Source: Terriglobia bacterium (GTDB taxonomy: Bacteria; Acidobacteriota; Terriglobia; Terriglobales; Acidobacteriaceae). From it: a stretch of DNA of 64,000 nucleotides. Under the pieces are notes generated by a model. The model searched no databases, was not told where the DNA came from, and saw nothing but the letters and a program-made list of their open reading frames with translations. How positions within the stretch are numbered: the first letter of the stretch is position 1; the number at the start of each line of letters is the position of its first letter. The position numbers and the translations under genes were made by a program. Below, in pieces: positions 37,959 through 46,561 of this stretch. The stretch lies in assembly GCA_032252755.1 (NCBI GenBank), contig JAVUPY010000070.1, forward strand, positions 171,471 through 235,470. The letters are read 5' to 3'.

Positions 37959-39722
37959 CTGGCTAACCAACTTCTCGCCCGCAAATCCATCGACAAGTTG
38001 ATCTCCGAATCGGAAGAGCCCGAGCATCGGCTCAAAAAAACGCTCGGCCCCTGGTCGCTGACCGCTCTCGGAATCGGCGCCATAATTGGCTCCGGCATAT
38101 TCGTCCTGACCGGCACCGCCGCCGCTGGGGAGTACTTCCAGGCGTCCTCGATCTTCCATGCGCAGGTCCTCGATATCATCGTCAACTTCTTCCGCGGCGG
38201 CGGTACTGAAAATGTCCTCATGCATGGACGCCCCGCAGCCGGACCTGCGATCGCGATCTCCTTTATACTCGTCGCCGTCGCCTGCAGCTTCGCCGGCCTG
38301 TGCTACGCCGAACTGGCGTCGATGATCCCCATCGCCGGCAGCGCCTACACGTACTCCTACGCAACCCTCGGCGAGATCTTTGCCTGGATCATCGGCTGGG
38401 ACCTCATCCTCGAATACGCGGTTTCCAACGTCGCCGTCGCAGTCGGATTCAGCGGTTACCTGAAAGCGCAGCTAGCGTCGTTCGGGCTGATGATTCCCGA
38501 CAAATGGTCGACTCCCATCTTTGCCGGCGGTCACTGGACCGGCGCATACTTCAATGTCCCAGGCTTCTTGATCGTGATGATCCTCACCATGCTGCTGGTG
38601 CGCGGCGTGCGCGAGTCCGCCGAGACCAACAACATAATGGTCATCGTGAAGTTGGGCGCCATCATCACATTCCTCGTCGTCGGCGGAATGCTGGTAAAAC
38701 CGAACAACTGGCACCCATTCATGCCCTCGGGCTTTAGCGGTGTCGTCACCGGCGGCGCCATCATTTTCTTCACCTATATCGGCTTCGACTCGGTTTCCAC
38801 CGCTGCCGAGGAGGCCAAGACTCCCCAACGAGATATCCCGTTCGGCATCATCGCCTCGCTGATCGTCTGCACCATTCTTTATGTCGGCGTCGCGCTCGTA
38901 TTGCTCGGCATGATGCCGTTCCCAATGTTCCGCTCGGGAACGCAAGTGGTGAAGATGCAGTTCGCCGCGCCGTCGGCCCAGTTCGACCAGCAACTGCGGT
39001 CTCTTCCGGATGTGGGCTACGTCGCCGAAACCACAAACCATACCTACCGTATCGTCATTGACGGCGATAAAGAGCTCGCAAGATCGATCGCCTCACGGAT
39101 TTCGCAACTCGCGAGCCAGACCGGTACACAGGTTCGCGAAGAACCGACCGTCGCTAATGCCGCCGAGGCACCCGTCGCCTACGCCCTCGCCACGCTTGGG
39201 GCCAATCGCTGGATTCAGGCCGTCATCATCATCGGAGCCCTCACAGGCATGCTGTCATCTTTGCTCGTCTTCCAGTACGGACAGACGCGCATCTGGTTCG
39301 CCATGTCGCGCGATGGCCTTTTGCCGCGCCTGTTCTCCGCCGTCCACGCGCGTTTCAAAACCCCACACTGGTCCACTTGGATAGCCGGGCTCGCAGTGGG
39401 CATACCCGCGGGCATTGTCGATATCGGCGATGCCGCCGATCTCTCCAACATCGGTACTCTCTTCGCTTTTGTTCTCGTCTCGATCGGCGTCATTGTGCTT
39501 CGCCGCACGCAGCCGAATCGTCCCCGAGGGTTCCGGGTTCCTTTAGTTCCGCTGTTTCCTCTGATCGCGGTGGTACTTTGCGGCGGCCTGATGACAGGCT
39601 TGACCGTGATTACATGGGTGCGTTTCTTCGTGTGGCTTGGCATCGGCCTGCTGATCTACTTCTTCTACAGCCGCCGCCACTCCGAGTTCGCACCAAAGAG
39701 CACCGCGAAAGCGACCCAGTAA
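37959..39722 (+). CDS. Cationic amino-acid transporter (APC/CAT family) with two inserted loops
   Basis: About 587 residues with twelve or so helices and a family-standard LGIGAIIGSGIFVLTGTAAA start. Compared with usual relatives, there is an extra stretch of about 35 residues between the first two helices (GEYFQASSIFHAQVL and on) and about 80 residues in a mid loop (FDQQLRSLPDVGYVAETTN and on) before APVAYALATLG. The N-terminus LANQLLARKSIDKL fits the family. An in-frame stop at 37941 and no ATG, GTG or TTG before CTG 37959 suggest a CTG start with GCGAGG eight bases upstream. TTG 37998 is the alternative. Confidence 0.85.
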   Translation: MANQLLARKSIDKLISESEEPEHRLKKTLGPWSLTALGIGAIIGSGIFVLTGTAAAGEYFQASSIFHAQVLDIIVNFFRGGGTENVLMHGRPAAGPAIAISFILVAVACSFAGLCYAELASMIPIAGSAYTYSYATLGEIFAWIIGWDLILEYAVSNVAVAVGFSGYLKAQLASFGLMIPDKWSTPIFAGGHWTGAYFNVPGFLIVMILTMLLVRGVRESAETNNIMVIVKLGAIITFLVVGGMLVKPNNWHPFMPSGFSGVVTGGAIIFFTYIGFDSVSTAAEEAKTPQRDIPFGIIASLIVCTILYVGVALVLLGMMPFPMFRSGTQVVKMQFAAPSAQFDQQLRSLPDVGYVAETTNHTYRIVIDGDKELARSIASRISQLASQTGTQVREEPTVANAAEAPVAYALATLGANRWIQAVIIIGALTGMLSSLLVFQYGQTRIWFAMSRDGLLPRLFSAVHARFKTPHWSTWIAGLAVGIPAGIVDIGDAADLSNIGTLFAFVLVSIGVIVLRRTQPNRPRGFRVPLVPLFPLIAVVLCGGLMTGLTVITWVRFFVWLGIGLLIYFFYSRRHSEFAPKSTAKATQ

Positions 39723-39742
39723 ACCAGTTCTGTAATATAAGA

Positions 39743-39771
39743 GGCGCGCCAGGTGCGCGCCTTTAGCTTTG
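39743..39771 (+). terminator. Terminator of the cationic permease
   Basis: Stem AGGCGCGC/GCGCGCCT with loop CAGGT (39743-39763), followed by TTAGCTTT. It lies 20 bases after the permease stop and also overlaps any upstream GTG start for the next gene. Confidence 0.7.
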
Positions 39772-39797
39772 CTCTCAGCCTGACGTCCGGAGCTCCC

Positions 39798-40850
39798 TTG
39801 CTCGATCACGAACCTCACAAGCCGAGCGACTTCATCCTCTCGCTGCCCAAGGCTGAGTTGCATCTCCATCTCGAAGGCTCCGTCGGTCCGCAGACTCTCA
39901 GTGAACTCAGTTACAAGCACCAGACACCGTTTCCGTGGGAGAACAATCGCTACAAGCCGCTACCCGACAGCAATCGCCCGCTCTCGCCCGAGCAGGCGCG
40001 CGACCTTTACGAGTACGAGCACTTCACCGGCTTCCTGATGGCCTTCAAGGCCGTCACCGAGCGCATGCGCGATCCGGAAGACTACGAACTGGTGACATAT
40101 CGCCTGATGCAGAAGCTCGCCGCCGAGCACGTGCTGCACGCGGAGGTCTTCATCTCCGTCGGCGTCGTCTTCTGGCGCGGCCAGGATTTCGATCCGCTGT
40201 TCGAAGGAATGGAGCGTGGCCGCCAGCGCGGCGAACGCGACTTCGGCATCTCGTTGTTGTGGATTTTCGATGCCGTCCGCCACTTCGGCCCCGAAGAAGG
40301 TCACAAGGTGCTGGAGAAGGCCGTGCAGTTCCAGTCGCGCAACGTGGTTGGAATCGGTATCGGCGGAGACGAGCGCCAGGCGGGGCCCGATTTATTCGAA
40401 GGCGTTTACAAACGGGCAGCACGCCACGGTCTGCGACTATCAGCGCACGCCGGCGAAACTGTAGGCCCGGAATCGATCTCAGGCGCGCTGGACTACCTCA
40501 ACGCCGAACGCATCGGCCATGCTCTCCACGCCGGTGAAGACGAGCAACTCATGCAGCGCCTCATTCGCGACCGCGTACCGCTGGAAATCTGCATTACCAG
40601 CAACATCCGCACCGGATGTTGCGGTGGATACGCCGCCCACCCCGTCCGCAAATTTTTCGACGCCGGCGCACTCATTACGCTGAACACGGACGACCCCGAA
40701 ATGTTTGAAACATCCCTCGTCCGGGAATACCAGATTGCCCAGGACCACTTCGGTTTCACCAACGACCAGTTAACGATTGTCGCCCGCAACAGCTTCGAAG
40801 CGTCATGGCTTCCGTCAGAAAAGAAACGCGAATACCTTAGGCTGTTCTAG
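39798..40850 (+). CDS. add: Adenosine deaminase family protein
   Basis: Deaminates adenosine or a related purine. About 350 residues in a metal-dependent TIM-barrel. The zinc motif KAELHLHLEGS is near residue 20, SAHAGE near 215, TSNIRTG near 265 and LNTDDPEMFETSL near 295, all typical for this family. TTG 39798 is favoured since GGAG precedes it at 39789-39792; a GTG at 39753 would lie inside the preceding terminator. Some homologues act on adenine or other substrates, so exact substrate is uncertain. Confidence 0.88.
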   Translation: MLDHEPHKPSDFILSLPKAELHLHLEGSVGPQTLSELSYKHQTPFPWENNRYKPLPDSNRPLSPEQARDLYEYEHFTGFLMAFKAVTERMRDPEDYELVTYRLMQKLAAEHVLHAEVFISVGVVFWRGQDFDPLFEGMERGRQRGERDFGISLLWIFDAVRHFGPEEGHKVLEKAVQFQSRNVVGIGIGGDERQAGPDLFEGVYKRAARHGLRLSAHAGETVGPESISGALDYLNAERIGHALHAGEDEQLMQRLIRDRVPLEICITSNIRTGCCGGYAAHPVRKFFDAGALITLNTDDPEMFETSLVREYQIAQDHFGFTNDQLTIVARNSFEASWLPSEKKREYLRLF

Positions 40851-40858
40851 AACCGACT

Positions 40859-40986
40859 CACCACAGCGGCACAAAGAACACAGAGGATGCGATTCACGAA
40901 GGATCACACCCAATTCACAAAGCTCAACCTCAGGGGCATTAGTTTTTAGACTAAGAACCTCTGCGTGCTCTGTGGCTCTGTGGTGA
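40859..40986. repeat. Long imperfect inverted repeat (CACCACAG arms)
   Basis: CACCACAGCGGCACAAAGAA continues to 40886 and pairs with 40959-40986. The 28-base arms match at 23 positions, separated by 72 bases. It spans most of the gap between the add stop and the convergent CGNR gene, and resembles the arms at 26301 and near 29570. Confidence 0.6.
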
Positions 40987-40987
40987 C

Positions 40988-41617
40988 CTAGCCTCTTGAC
41001 TTCTCGTAGTGCCTCTTCGCTTTCTCCCGGTTTCCGCAAGTCTTCATATCGCACCACCGCCGGGACTTATTGCGGCTGTTATCGAGAAACAGCCAACTGC
41101 AGCGGTCGGAAGCGCACTCGCGCGCCATCGCCAAGTCTTCAGAGGTCAACAGATCTGCGGCCGATACCGCCACCGGCCACAGCGGGCGATCTAATGCATC
41201 ATCTTCGTCCATCACCCATGTCTTCTGAAACTTCCCGCCGGCATGACTGACACTCGCGTGGATGGAAGCGTTTTTCCAGAAGCGATTCAGTACATCAAGG
41301 TCTTTGGTTGCCGGTGCGCTCTCCCGCGCGATCGCAGAGAATATTGAATAGATCGCCTGGCGCAATTCGCGCGCCCGCCGCAGCGCCGCACTGGCCTTCG
41401 CCTGAGAATGATTTGCGGCGTTCATCAACTTGCGCGCATCTGAGGCGGTAAGCTGCCCAGTCTGTACCGCCCAGGACAACAGATCGGAATAGGTGAGCAG
41501 TTTTTCGGCGCGTGTCTCCGGAACTTTCTGGTCAGGCATGGTGTTTGCGAAATCGAGACACAAGGCTCCGCCCGTGAGCTCGAATTCGTAGTTCCCAAAA
41601 AGCGTCGCGTTGCCCAT
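40988..41617 (-). CDS. CGNR zinc-finger/ABATE-domain protein, probable transcription regulator
   Basis: 209 residues. The N-terminal ABATE-like domain has CLDFANTMPD near residue 22, and the C-terminal zinc finger has ASDRCSWLFLDNSRNKSRRW, then CDMKTCGNREKAKRHYE, giving CxxxxCGNR. Family proteins are thought to bind DNA and act as stress-related transcription regulators. It is divergent from an EamA exporter and may regulate it. A TATAAT-type box lies only nine bases from the ATG, so the mRNA may be leaderless. Confidence 0.85.
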   Translation of the reverse strand: MGNATLFGNYEFELTGGALCLDFANTMPDQKVPETRAEKLLTYSDLLSWAVQTGQLTASDARKLMNAANHSQAKASAALRRARELRQAIYSIFSAIARESAPATKDLDVLNRFWKNASIHASVSHAGGKFQKTWVMDEDDALDRPLWPVAVSAADLLTSEDLAMARECASDRCSWLFLDNSRNKSRRWCDMKTCGNREKAKRHYEKSRG

Positions 41618-41626
41618 AAATAAATA

Positions 41627-41676
41627 ATTATAACCCCTATCTGATGGTTGACAGGTTACAATCGCGGCAGTAAGCT
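41627..41676. promoter_or_regulatory. Overlapping divergent promoters of CGNR gene and EamA exporter
   Basis: On the plus strand TTGACA (41648-41653) and TAAGCT (41671-41676) are spaced 17 bases and lie 21 bases before the exporter ATG, with AAGGTGG as ribosome site. On the minus strand CTGTCA (41654-41649) and TATAAT (41632-41627) are spaced 16, pointing at the CGNR start. The -35 boxes overlap, which would allow mutual exclusion. Confidence 0.5.
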
Positions 41677-41697
41677 AGCTAACCAGTAAGGTGGCAT

Positions 41698-42666
41698 ATG
41701 TCGGTTATAAGCAATTCCGCCGCTCGCAGCCGTGCCGGGGATTCCCGCTTCCTCGTCCTGCTCGCCTTCGCTACCATCTATCTCGTTTGGGGCTCGACCT
41801 ACCTTGCTATTCGCTACGCGGTCGAGACGATTCCGCCGCTGATCACCGCCGGACTGCGCCACCTGACCGCCGGAAGCGTTCTCTTCGCCTGGGCCTGGTT
41901 CCGCGGCTTTCGTCCGACGCGCCGCGAGTGGCTCTCCACCATCGTCCTGGCATTCCTGTTCTTTCTGATCGGCCACGGCTCTCTGCACTGGGCGGAGCAG
42001 GTTGTGCCATCGGGCCTGGCGGCACTGCTGGTTGCAACCGAACCGCTTTTCCTCACATTATTTGCGCTGATGCTTTCTGCCCGGCAGAACCTGAATCTCC
42101 CCAATATCGCCGGTCTGGCAATCGGCTTCATTGGCGTCATTCTGCTCACAACAGATTCCAGCGCTCTCGGTCAGCACCGGTCCCTGATCGGAGTTGCCGT
42201 GCTGATTGCCGGGACAATTGCGTGGTCCATCGGCATGCTCTATTCCAAGCAGAGCAAATCGCTGCCTGCCGATTCCCTGGCTCGAGCTGCAATGTCCATG
42301 CTCCTGGGATCATGGATGCTGCTGGCCGCCGCCGGGTTCAGCGGCGAATTCCGTGGATTCCACTGGTCTACCGTCAGCGGCAAGTCTTTCTTCGGCCTGC
42401 TCTACCTCATCGTCTTTGGCTCGATGATCGCTTTCACGGCCTACATGTGGTTACTGGAGCGTTCTTCGCCCACCCTGGTCGCCACGCATACCTACGTCAA
42501 CCCTGTCGTTGCTGTGTTCCTCGGCTGGGCGCTTGCAGGCGAGACGATGACCGGTCGCACGCTGATCGCCTCGGCCCTCGTGGTCGCTTCCGTAATTTGC
42601 GTCAGCTTTGGCCATAGCGAAGAACGACAGCGGATTACGGGGAAGCTCGACGAAGAAGCAGCTTAG
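41698..42666 (+). CDS. EamA/DMT family transporter
   Basis: 322 residues with ten hydrophobic helices and duplicated EamA domains. Family blocks: FATIYLVWGSTYLAIRYAVE at the start, GLRHLTAGSVLFAWAW and LVATEPLFLTLFALML in the first domain, and AYMWLLERSSPTLVATHTYV in the second. Probably exports or imports a small metabolite, as in YedA/RhaT relatives. A good ribosome site precedes the ATG. Divergent from the CGNR protein. Confidence 0.88.
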   Translation: MSVISNSAARSRAGDSRFLVLLAFATIYLVWGSTYLAIRYAVETIPPLITAGLRHLTAGSVLFAWAWFRGFRPTRREWLSTIVLAFLFFLIGHGSLHWAEQVVPSGLAALLVATEPLFLTLFALMLSARQNLNLPNIAGLAIGFIGVILLTTDSSALGQHRSLIGVAVLIAGTIAWSIGMLYSKQSKSLPADSLARAAMSMLLGSWMLLAAAGFSGEFRGFHWSTVSGKSFFGLLYLIVFGSMIAFTAYMWLLERSSPTLVATHTYVNPVVAVFLGWALAGETMTGRTLIASALVVASVICVSFGHSEERQRITGKLDEEAA

Positions 42667-42798
42667 GTTTCGCGCTCGCGCGTACTGCGCACGTGCAAAT
42701 ATCCACGCTGTTCCGCGCAAATCGCGGTTTGCTCTTCTTCGATTTGAAATGCTGTCCCTCGTCTGCGACAATTTCGCGTTTCAGCCAACGGAGGAATC

Positions 42799-43176
42799 AT
42801 GCGTCAGGTAATCGCGACTAACGGGGCACCCAAGGCCATCGGTCCATATTCCCAGGCAATTCGTGCCAACGGATTCATCTTCGTCAGCGGGCAAACGCCC
42901 ATCGATCCCGCCACGCAGCAACTGATTTCCGGCAGCATCGGGGAGCAGACCGAGCGCGTCCTGCACAACATCGAAGCCATTCTCAAACAGGCCGGCTCCA
43001 GCATGGCCAAGATCGTCCGCTGCGGCGTCTTTCTCAAGGACATGAACGATTTCGCCGCCATGAATGAGGTCTACGCCAAATTCTTCCCCAACGATCCCCC
43101 GGCGCGTTCCACCGTGCAGGCCGCCCGTCTTCCCAAGGATTGCCAGGTCGAGATTGACGCAATCGCGCTCGAGTAA
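42799..43176 (+). CDS. ridA: RidA family enamine/imine deaminase
   Basis: Clears reactive 2-aminoacrylate intermediates. 125 residues, normal length. Family signature is complete: GAPKAIGPYSQAIRANGFIF, then SGQTPIDPATQQLISG, IVRCGVFLKDMNDFAAMNEV and PARSTVQAARLPKDCQVEID. Arg104-type residue and Gly-rich start are present. GGAGG lies four bases before ATG. Confidence 0.95.
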   Translation: MRQVIATNGAPKAIGPYSQAIRANGFIFVSGQTPIDPATQQLISGSIGEQTERVLHNIEAILKQAGSSMAKIVRCGVFLKDMNDFAAMNEVYAKFFPNDPPARSTVQAARLPKDCQVEIDAIALE

Positions 43177-43270
43177 TGCGGCACTGTTTTGGTGGCGGCA
43201 GGCAACCTCGCCTGCCGTCTTCCTTCCCCTTCAACCTCTGGCTGGCAAGAAAATGCCGTACCATATTCCT

Positions 43271-44122
43271 ATGTCCTCCCCCGAACTCGCGCCCGAACTG
43301 CTGCAGAAGAAAAGTAAGCTCGACGAATATCTTCGCTCGCTCGGCCGCATACTGGTCGCCTACTCGGGTGGGGTCGATTCCGCCTTTCTTGCCTTCGAGG
43401 CCCACGAAGTTCTCGGCCCGCAAATGCTCGCCGTTCTCGCCGATTCCCCCAGTCTCGCCCGCACCCACCTGGACCACGCAATGGCCTTCGCGCACGAGCA
43501 GAATATCCCGCTGAAGGTCATCAACACCGACGAGATGTCGAAGCCGGATTATGTGCGCAACGATGCCATGCGCTGCTTCCACTGCAAGGACGAGCTGTTC
43601 ACGGTAATGGAATCATTCCGTGACCAGGGCGGATTTGAAACCGTTGCTTACGGCGTGAACGCCGACGACCGGGGCGACTTCCGCCCCGGCCAGCAGGCCG
43701 CCCGCAATCACGGAGTCGCGGCGCCTCTACTCGAAGCCGGCCTCGGCAAGCAGGACATCCGCGATCTTTCTCGCGCCGCCGGTTTGCGTGTATGGCAGAA
43801 GCCTGCCTCGGCCTGCCTCTCCTCGCGCATCGAGTACGGCCGGCCCGTCACCCGCGAAGCGCTCCTGCAAGTCGAGCAGGGCGAGGATGCCCTACGCTCC
43901 CTCGCTTTCGAGCAATTTCGCGTCCGCCATCACGGCAACCTCGTCCGCATCGAGATCGCCCGCGAGGAAATGCCGCGCGCACTCCAGCCGTCGATGGCCG
44001 ACGAATTTATGAGGATATTCAAGGCCCTCGGCTTTACCTACGTGACGCTGGACCTCGAAGGGTTCCGCAGCGGGTCAATGAATGCCGTTCTTCCCGTCGA
44101 AGTCCTCCACCGTGGGAAATAG
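43271..44122 (+). CDS. larE: LarE-type PP-loop ATP-dependent sacrificial sulfur transferase
   Basis: LarE donates its own cysteine sulfur to build the nickel-pincer cofactor of lactate racemase. About 283 residues; the PP-loop SGGVDS is at 32-37, GVNADDRGDFRPGQQAA near 128-144, and Cys182 lies in KPASACLSSRIEYG, matching the sacrificial cysteine. No larA, larB or larC lies in the window, so its target is unclear. It follows ridA by 95 bases. An ATG at 43253 is an alternative start. Confidence 0.85.
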   Translation: MSSPELAPELLQKKSKLDEYLRSLGRILVAYSGGVDSAFLAFEAHEVLGPQMLAVLADSPSLARTHLDHAMAFAHEQNIPLKVINTDEMSKPDYVRNDAMRCFHCKDELFTVMESFRDQGGFETVAYGVNADDRGDFRPGQQAARNHGVAAPLLEAGLGKQDIRDLSRAAGLRVWQKPASACLSSRIEYGRPVTREALLQVEQGEDALRSLAFEQFRVRHHGNLVRIEIAREEMPRALQPSMADEFMRIFKALGFTYVTLDLEGFRSGSMNAVLPVEVLHRGK

Positions 44123-44307
44123 CCTTCCACCATCCACCTCCCTCACAGTCACCCTCGGCGCCCCACACTGCCGCAACTGGCAGATGCGGGCCTTTACTCC
44201 ACCCGGTCTTAGCCCCGAAATGCCGCGGTTTTAGCCGAATTTAGCGATTTCCCTTACCCCTGATTTGCTATATGCGCGGTGCTCTGGCATGCGATAATCA
44301 ATCATCC

Positions 44308-45252
44308 ATGTCCTTGGAGATAAGGCGGTTCGCAGTGTTCCTGTATCGACGGCTTTTGTTCTTTGCGGTCGCGTTGGCCTGCCTGGCCTGCTCCGCCCAG
44401 ACGCCAACCTCCGCCGACTTGAATCGAAGCATTCAAAAACAGATTCGGTCGACGTTCCACATTCCAGCACAGATCCCGATCAACATCGGCCAGCGCAAGC
44501 CCAGCGAATTCGCCGGCTATGACACCATCACGGTAAATTTCGGCGCCTCGGAAAAATCCAAGCCGTACGATTTTCTGATCTCCAAGGACAACAAGACCCT
44601 GGTGCAGATGACGAAGATGGACCTCACCGTCGATCCCAACGCGGAACTCATGAAGAAGATCGACCTGAGTGGGCGGCCGTTCCGCGGAGCGAAGGACGCA
44701 AAGGTCACCGTCGTTGTCTACGACGACTTCGAGTGCCCCTTCTGCTCGCGCATGCACGAGGAACTCTTTCAGGACGTAATGAAGGAATACGGCGACCGCG
44801 TGAAGGTTTACTACAAGGATTTCCCGCTATTCGAGATTCATCCCTGGGCCGGCCGCGCTGCGGTCAACGCCGGTTGCCTTGCCCAACAGAGCGGTGGCGC
44901 CTTTTGGGATTTCGCCGACACGGTTCATTACAATCCGCGACAGATCATTGGTGACAAGCGCCCGCTCCAGGGCCAGGTCGCCGAACTCGATCGCATCACC
45001 ATGGAACTCGGCCACAAGCACGATGTCGACATGACCAAGCTCGCACAATGTGTGAAGGCGCAGGACCAGACCGCCCTGCAGGCCTCGGTGAAAGAAGCTA
45101 CCGCTCTGGGCGTCGAGGGCACACCGGCACTGTTCATCAACGGCATTAAGCTGGACGGCGCGGTTCCGGTCACAGAACTGCGCGCCACGCTCGACCAGGC
45201 ACTGCGCGACGCGGGCGAAAAGGTACCCGACTCCAGCACCGCTGGAAATTGA
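44308..45252 (+). CDS. DsbA/thioredoxin-like secreted thiol oxidoreductase
   Basis: 314 residues. A signal peptide or lipid anchor lies at residues 12-30 (LLFFAVALACLAC). The thioredoxin-fold domain has the active site CPFC at Cys143/Cys146, and later GTPALFINGIKLDG with the cis-proline. A 110-residue region before the active site is unlike plain DsbA and resembles BdbD-type proteins. Most likely forms or isomerises disulfides in exported proteins. It is followed by a foldase 93 bases downstream. Confidence 0.85.
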   Translation: MSLEIRRFAVFLYRRLLFFAVALACLACSAQTPTSADLNRSIQKQIRSTFHIPAQIPINIGQRKPSEFAGYDTITVNFGASEKSKPYDFLISKDNKTLVQMTKMDLTVDPNAELMKKIDLSGRPFRGAKDAKVTVVVYDDFECPFCSRMHEELFQDVMKEYGDRVKVYYKDFPLFEIHPWAGRAAVNAGCLAQQSGGAFWDFADTVHYNPRQIIGDKRPLQGQVAELDRITMELGHKHDVDMTKLAQCVKAQDQTALQASVKEATALGVEGTPALFINGIKLDGAVPVTELRATLDQALRDAGEKVPDSSTAGN

Positions 45253-45345
45253 TTTTCAGTGAAGCGTCCGGCCGCGTGCCGGGCATGATGTACCCCCCGG
45301 CTGCAAGTTCGCCGGGCTGGGTAAGATCGACGGAGGACCCCTACT

Positions 45346-46401
45346 TTGAAACGCATTCTTAGCATGTGCCTCGCAGTAAGCGCGATTACAGGCGCATTTC
45401 TGTTAGTGGCATGTTCTGGCGGCCAGGGCGGCGCGGACGTCTGGGCCAAGGTTAACGGCCATAAAATCACCAAGGCTGAAGTTGACAAGTACTATCGCAA
45501 CCAGACAGAGGGCCAGCCCCAGCAGCCTTCCGATGAGCAGGCCGCGAGCCTGAAACTCAGTATCCTTCGCGAACTCATCGATAATGAAATCCTCATGCAA
45601 CGTGCCGAGAAGCTCGGTTTGCTCGCAACCGACGAGGAAGTCGAAAGCAAGCTCAACGAAATCAAGGCGCCGTACACGAAGGAAGAATTCGAAAAGCGTC
45701 TCAAGGATCGCAACACCACCGTCGACGACCTGAAACGCGACATCCGTCGCTCGGTGACGATCGAGAAAGTCCTCAACAAAGAGGTCACGTCGAAGATCAA
45801 CATCACCGACGCCGACATCACGAACTACTACAACCAGCATAAGGCGGAGTTCAACCTCATCGAGCCGCAGTATCACCTGGCGCAGATCCTTGTCACCACC
45901 CAGCCCAACCCGCAGGTGCGCAATCTGAAAAACGACAAGGCGCAGAACGATGCAGAGGCCAAGAAGAAGATCCAGATGATCAGCAACCGCCTCGATAGCG
46001 GCGAGGACTTCGCGACTGTGGCCATGAACTACAGCGAGCAGCCGGAGACTTCGGCCAATGGCGGCGATCTCGGCTTTATCCCCGAAAGTTCGCTGAAGCG
46101 CGACAAGCAGGCTTGGGACGAGATCAGCAAGCTGAAACCCGGCCAGTACAGCGCGCCCATGCCGGCCGTCAACCCCCAAACGAATAAGGTCGAGGCCTAC
46201 CGCATCATCAAGATGATCAGCAAGGAACCGGAGGGCCAGCGTGACCTCAACGATCCCCGCGTACAGCAGGCCATTCGCGAGCAGTTACGCGACCGCCGCG
46301 AGCAACTCATTAAGATGGCCTATTATGAAGTCCTGCACAACAAGGCCACAATTGAGAACTACTACGCGGAGGAGATCCTGAAGAACAACGGCGCTAAATA
46401 G
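45346..46401 (+). CDS. Periplasmic SurA/PpiC-type peptidyl-prolyl isomerase lipoprotein
   Basis: Chaperone and proline isomerase for exported or outer-membrane proteins. 351 residues: lipobox LVAC at residue 20-23, SurA-type N-terminal chaperone helices (about 30-155, including KVNGHKITKAEVDKYYRN), and one parvulin domain (about 180-285) with GGDLGFIPESSL. Starts with TTG but has a strong GGAGGA eight bases upstream, which decides the start. Confidence 0.9.
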   Translation: MKRILSMCLAVSAITGAFLLVACSGGQGGADVWAKVNGHKITKAEVDKYYRNQTEGQPQQPSDEQAASLKLSILRELIDNEILMQRAEKLGLLATDEEVESKLNEIKAPYTKEEFEKRLKDRNTTVDDLKRDIRRSVTIEKVLNKEVTSKINITDADITNYYNQHKAEFNLIEPQYHLAQILVTTQPNPQVRNLKNDKAQNDAEAKKKIQMISNRLDSGEDFATVAMNYSEQPETSANGGDLGFIPESSLKRDKQAWDEISKLKPGQYSAPMPAVNPQTNKVEAYRIIKMISKEPEGQRDLNDPRVQQAIREQLRDRREQLIKMAYYEVLHNKATIENYYAEEILKNNGAK

Positions 46402-46424
46402 CACCGCAGTGAATCCACCTCTTG

Positions 46425-46467
46425 TGCCCTACCCTTATCGTCCGCTGTTGGCGATAAGGGTAGGGCA
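46425..46467. repeat. Perfect 16-base-pair hairpin
   Basis: TGCCCTACCCTTATCG at 46425-46440 pairs exactly with CGATAAGGGTAGGGCA at 46452-46467, with an 11-base loop. The loop and first stem base (CCGCTGTTGGC) match the start of the repeat at 59590. It lies between the foldase stop and the convergent biotin gene; it may terminate transcription in both directions or be a dispersed repeat. No T-run. Confidence 0.7.
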
Positions 46468-46561
46468 TTCGCTTCGTGTCTGCCTTCTTTGTTCGGTGGG
46501 GTTTTGACCCTGCCATTTGCTAATGGCTAATTGCTTCGGAGATTTACGAGCGAATTGCCTT

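Noticed and set aside
44123..44307. Gap before the DsbA-like gene
   Set aside because: Short CCGC/GCGG arm pairs only; no promoter, hairpin or ORF strong enough to report.
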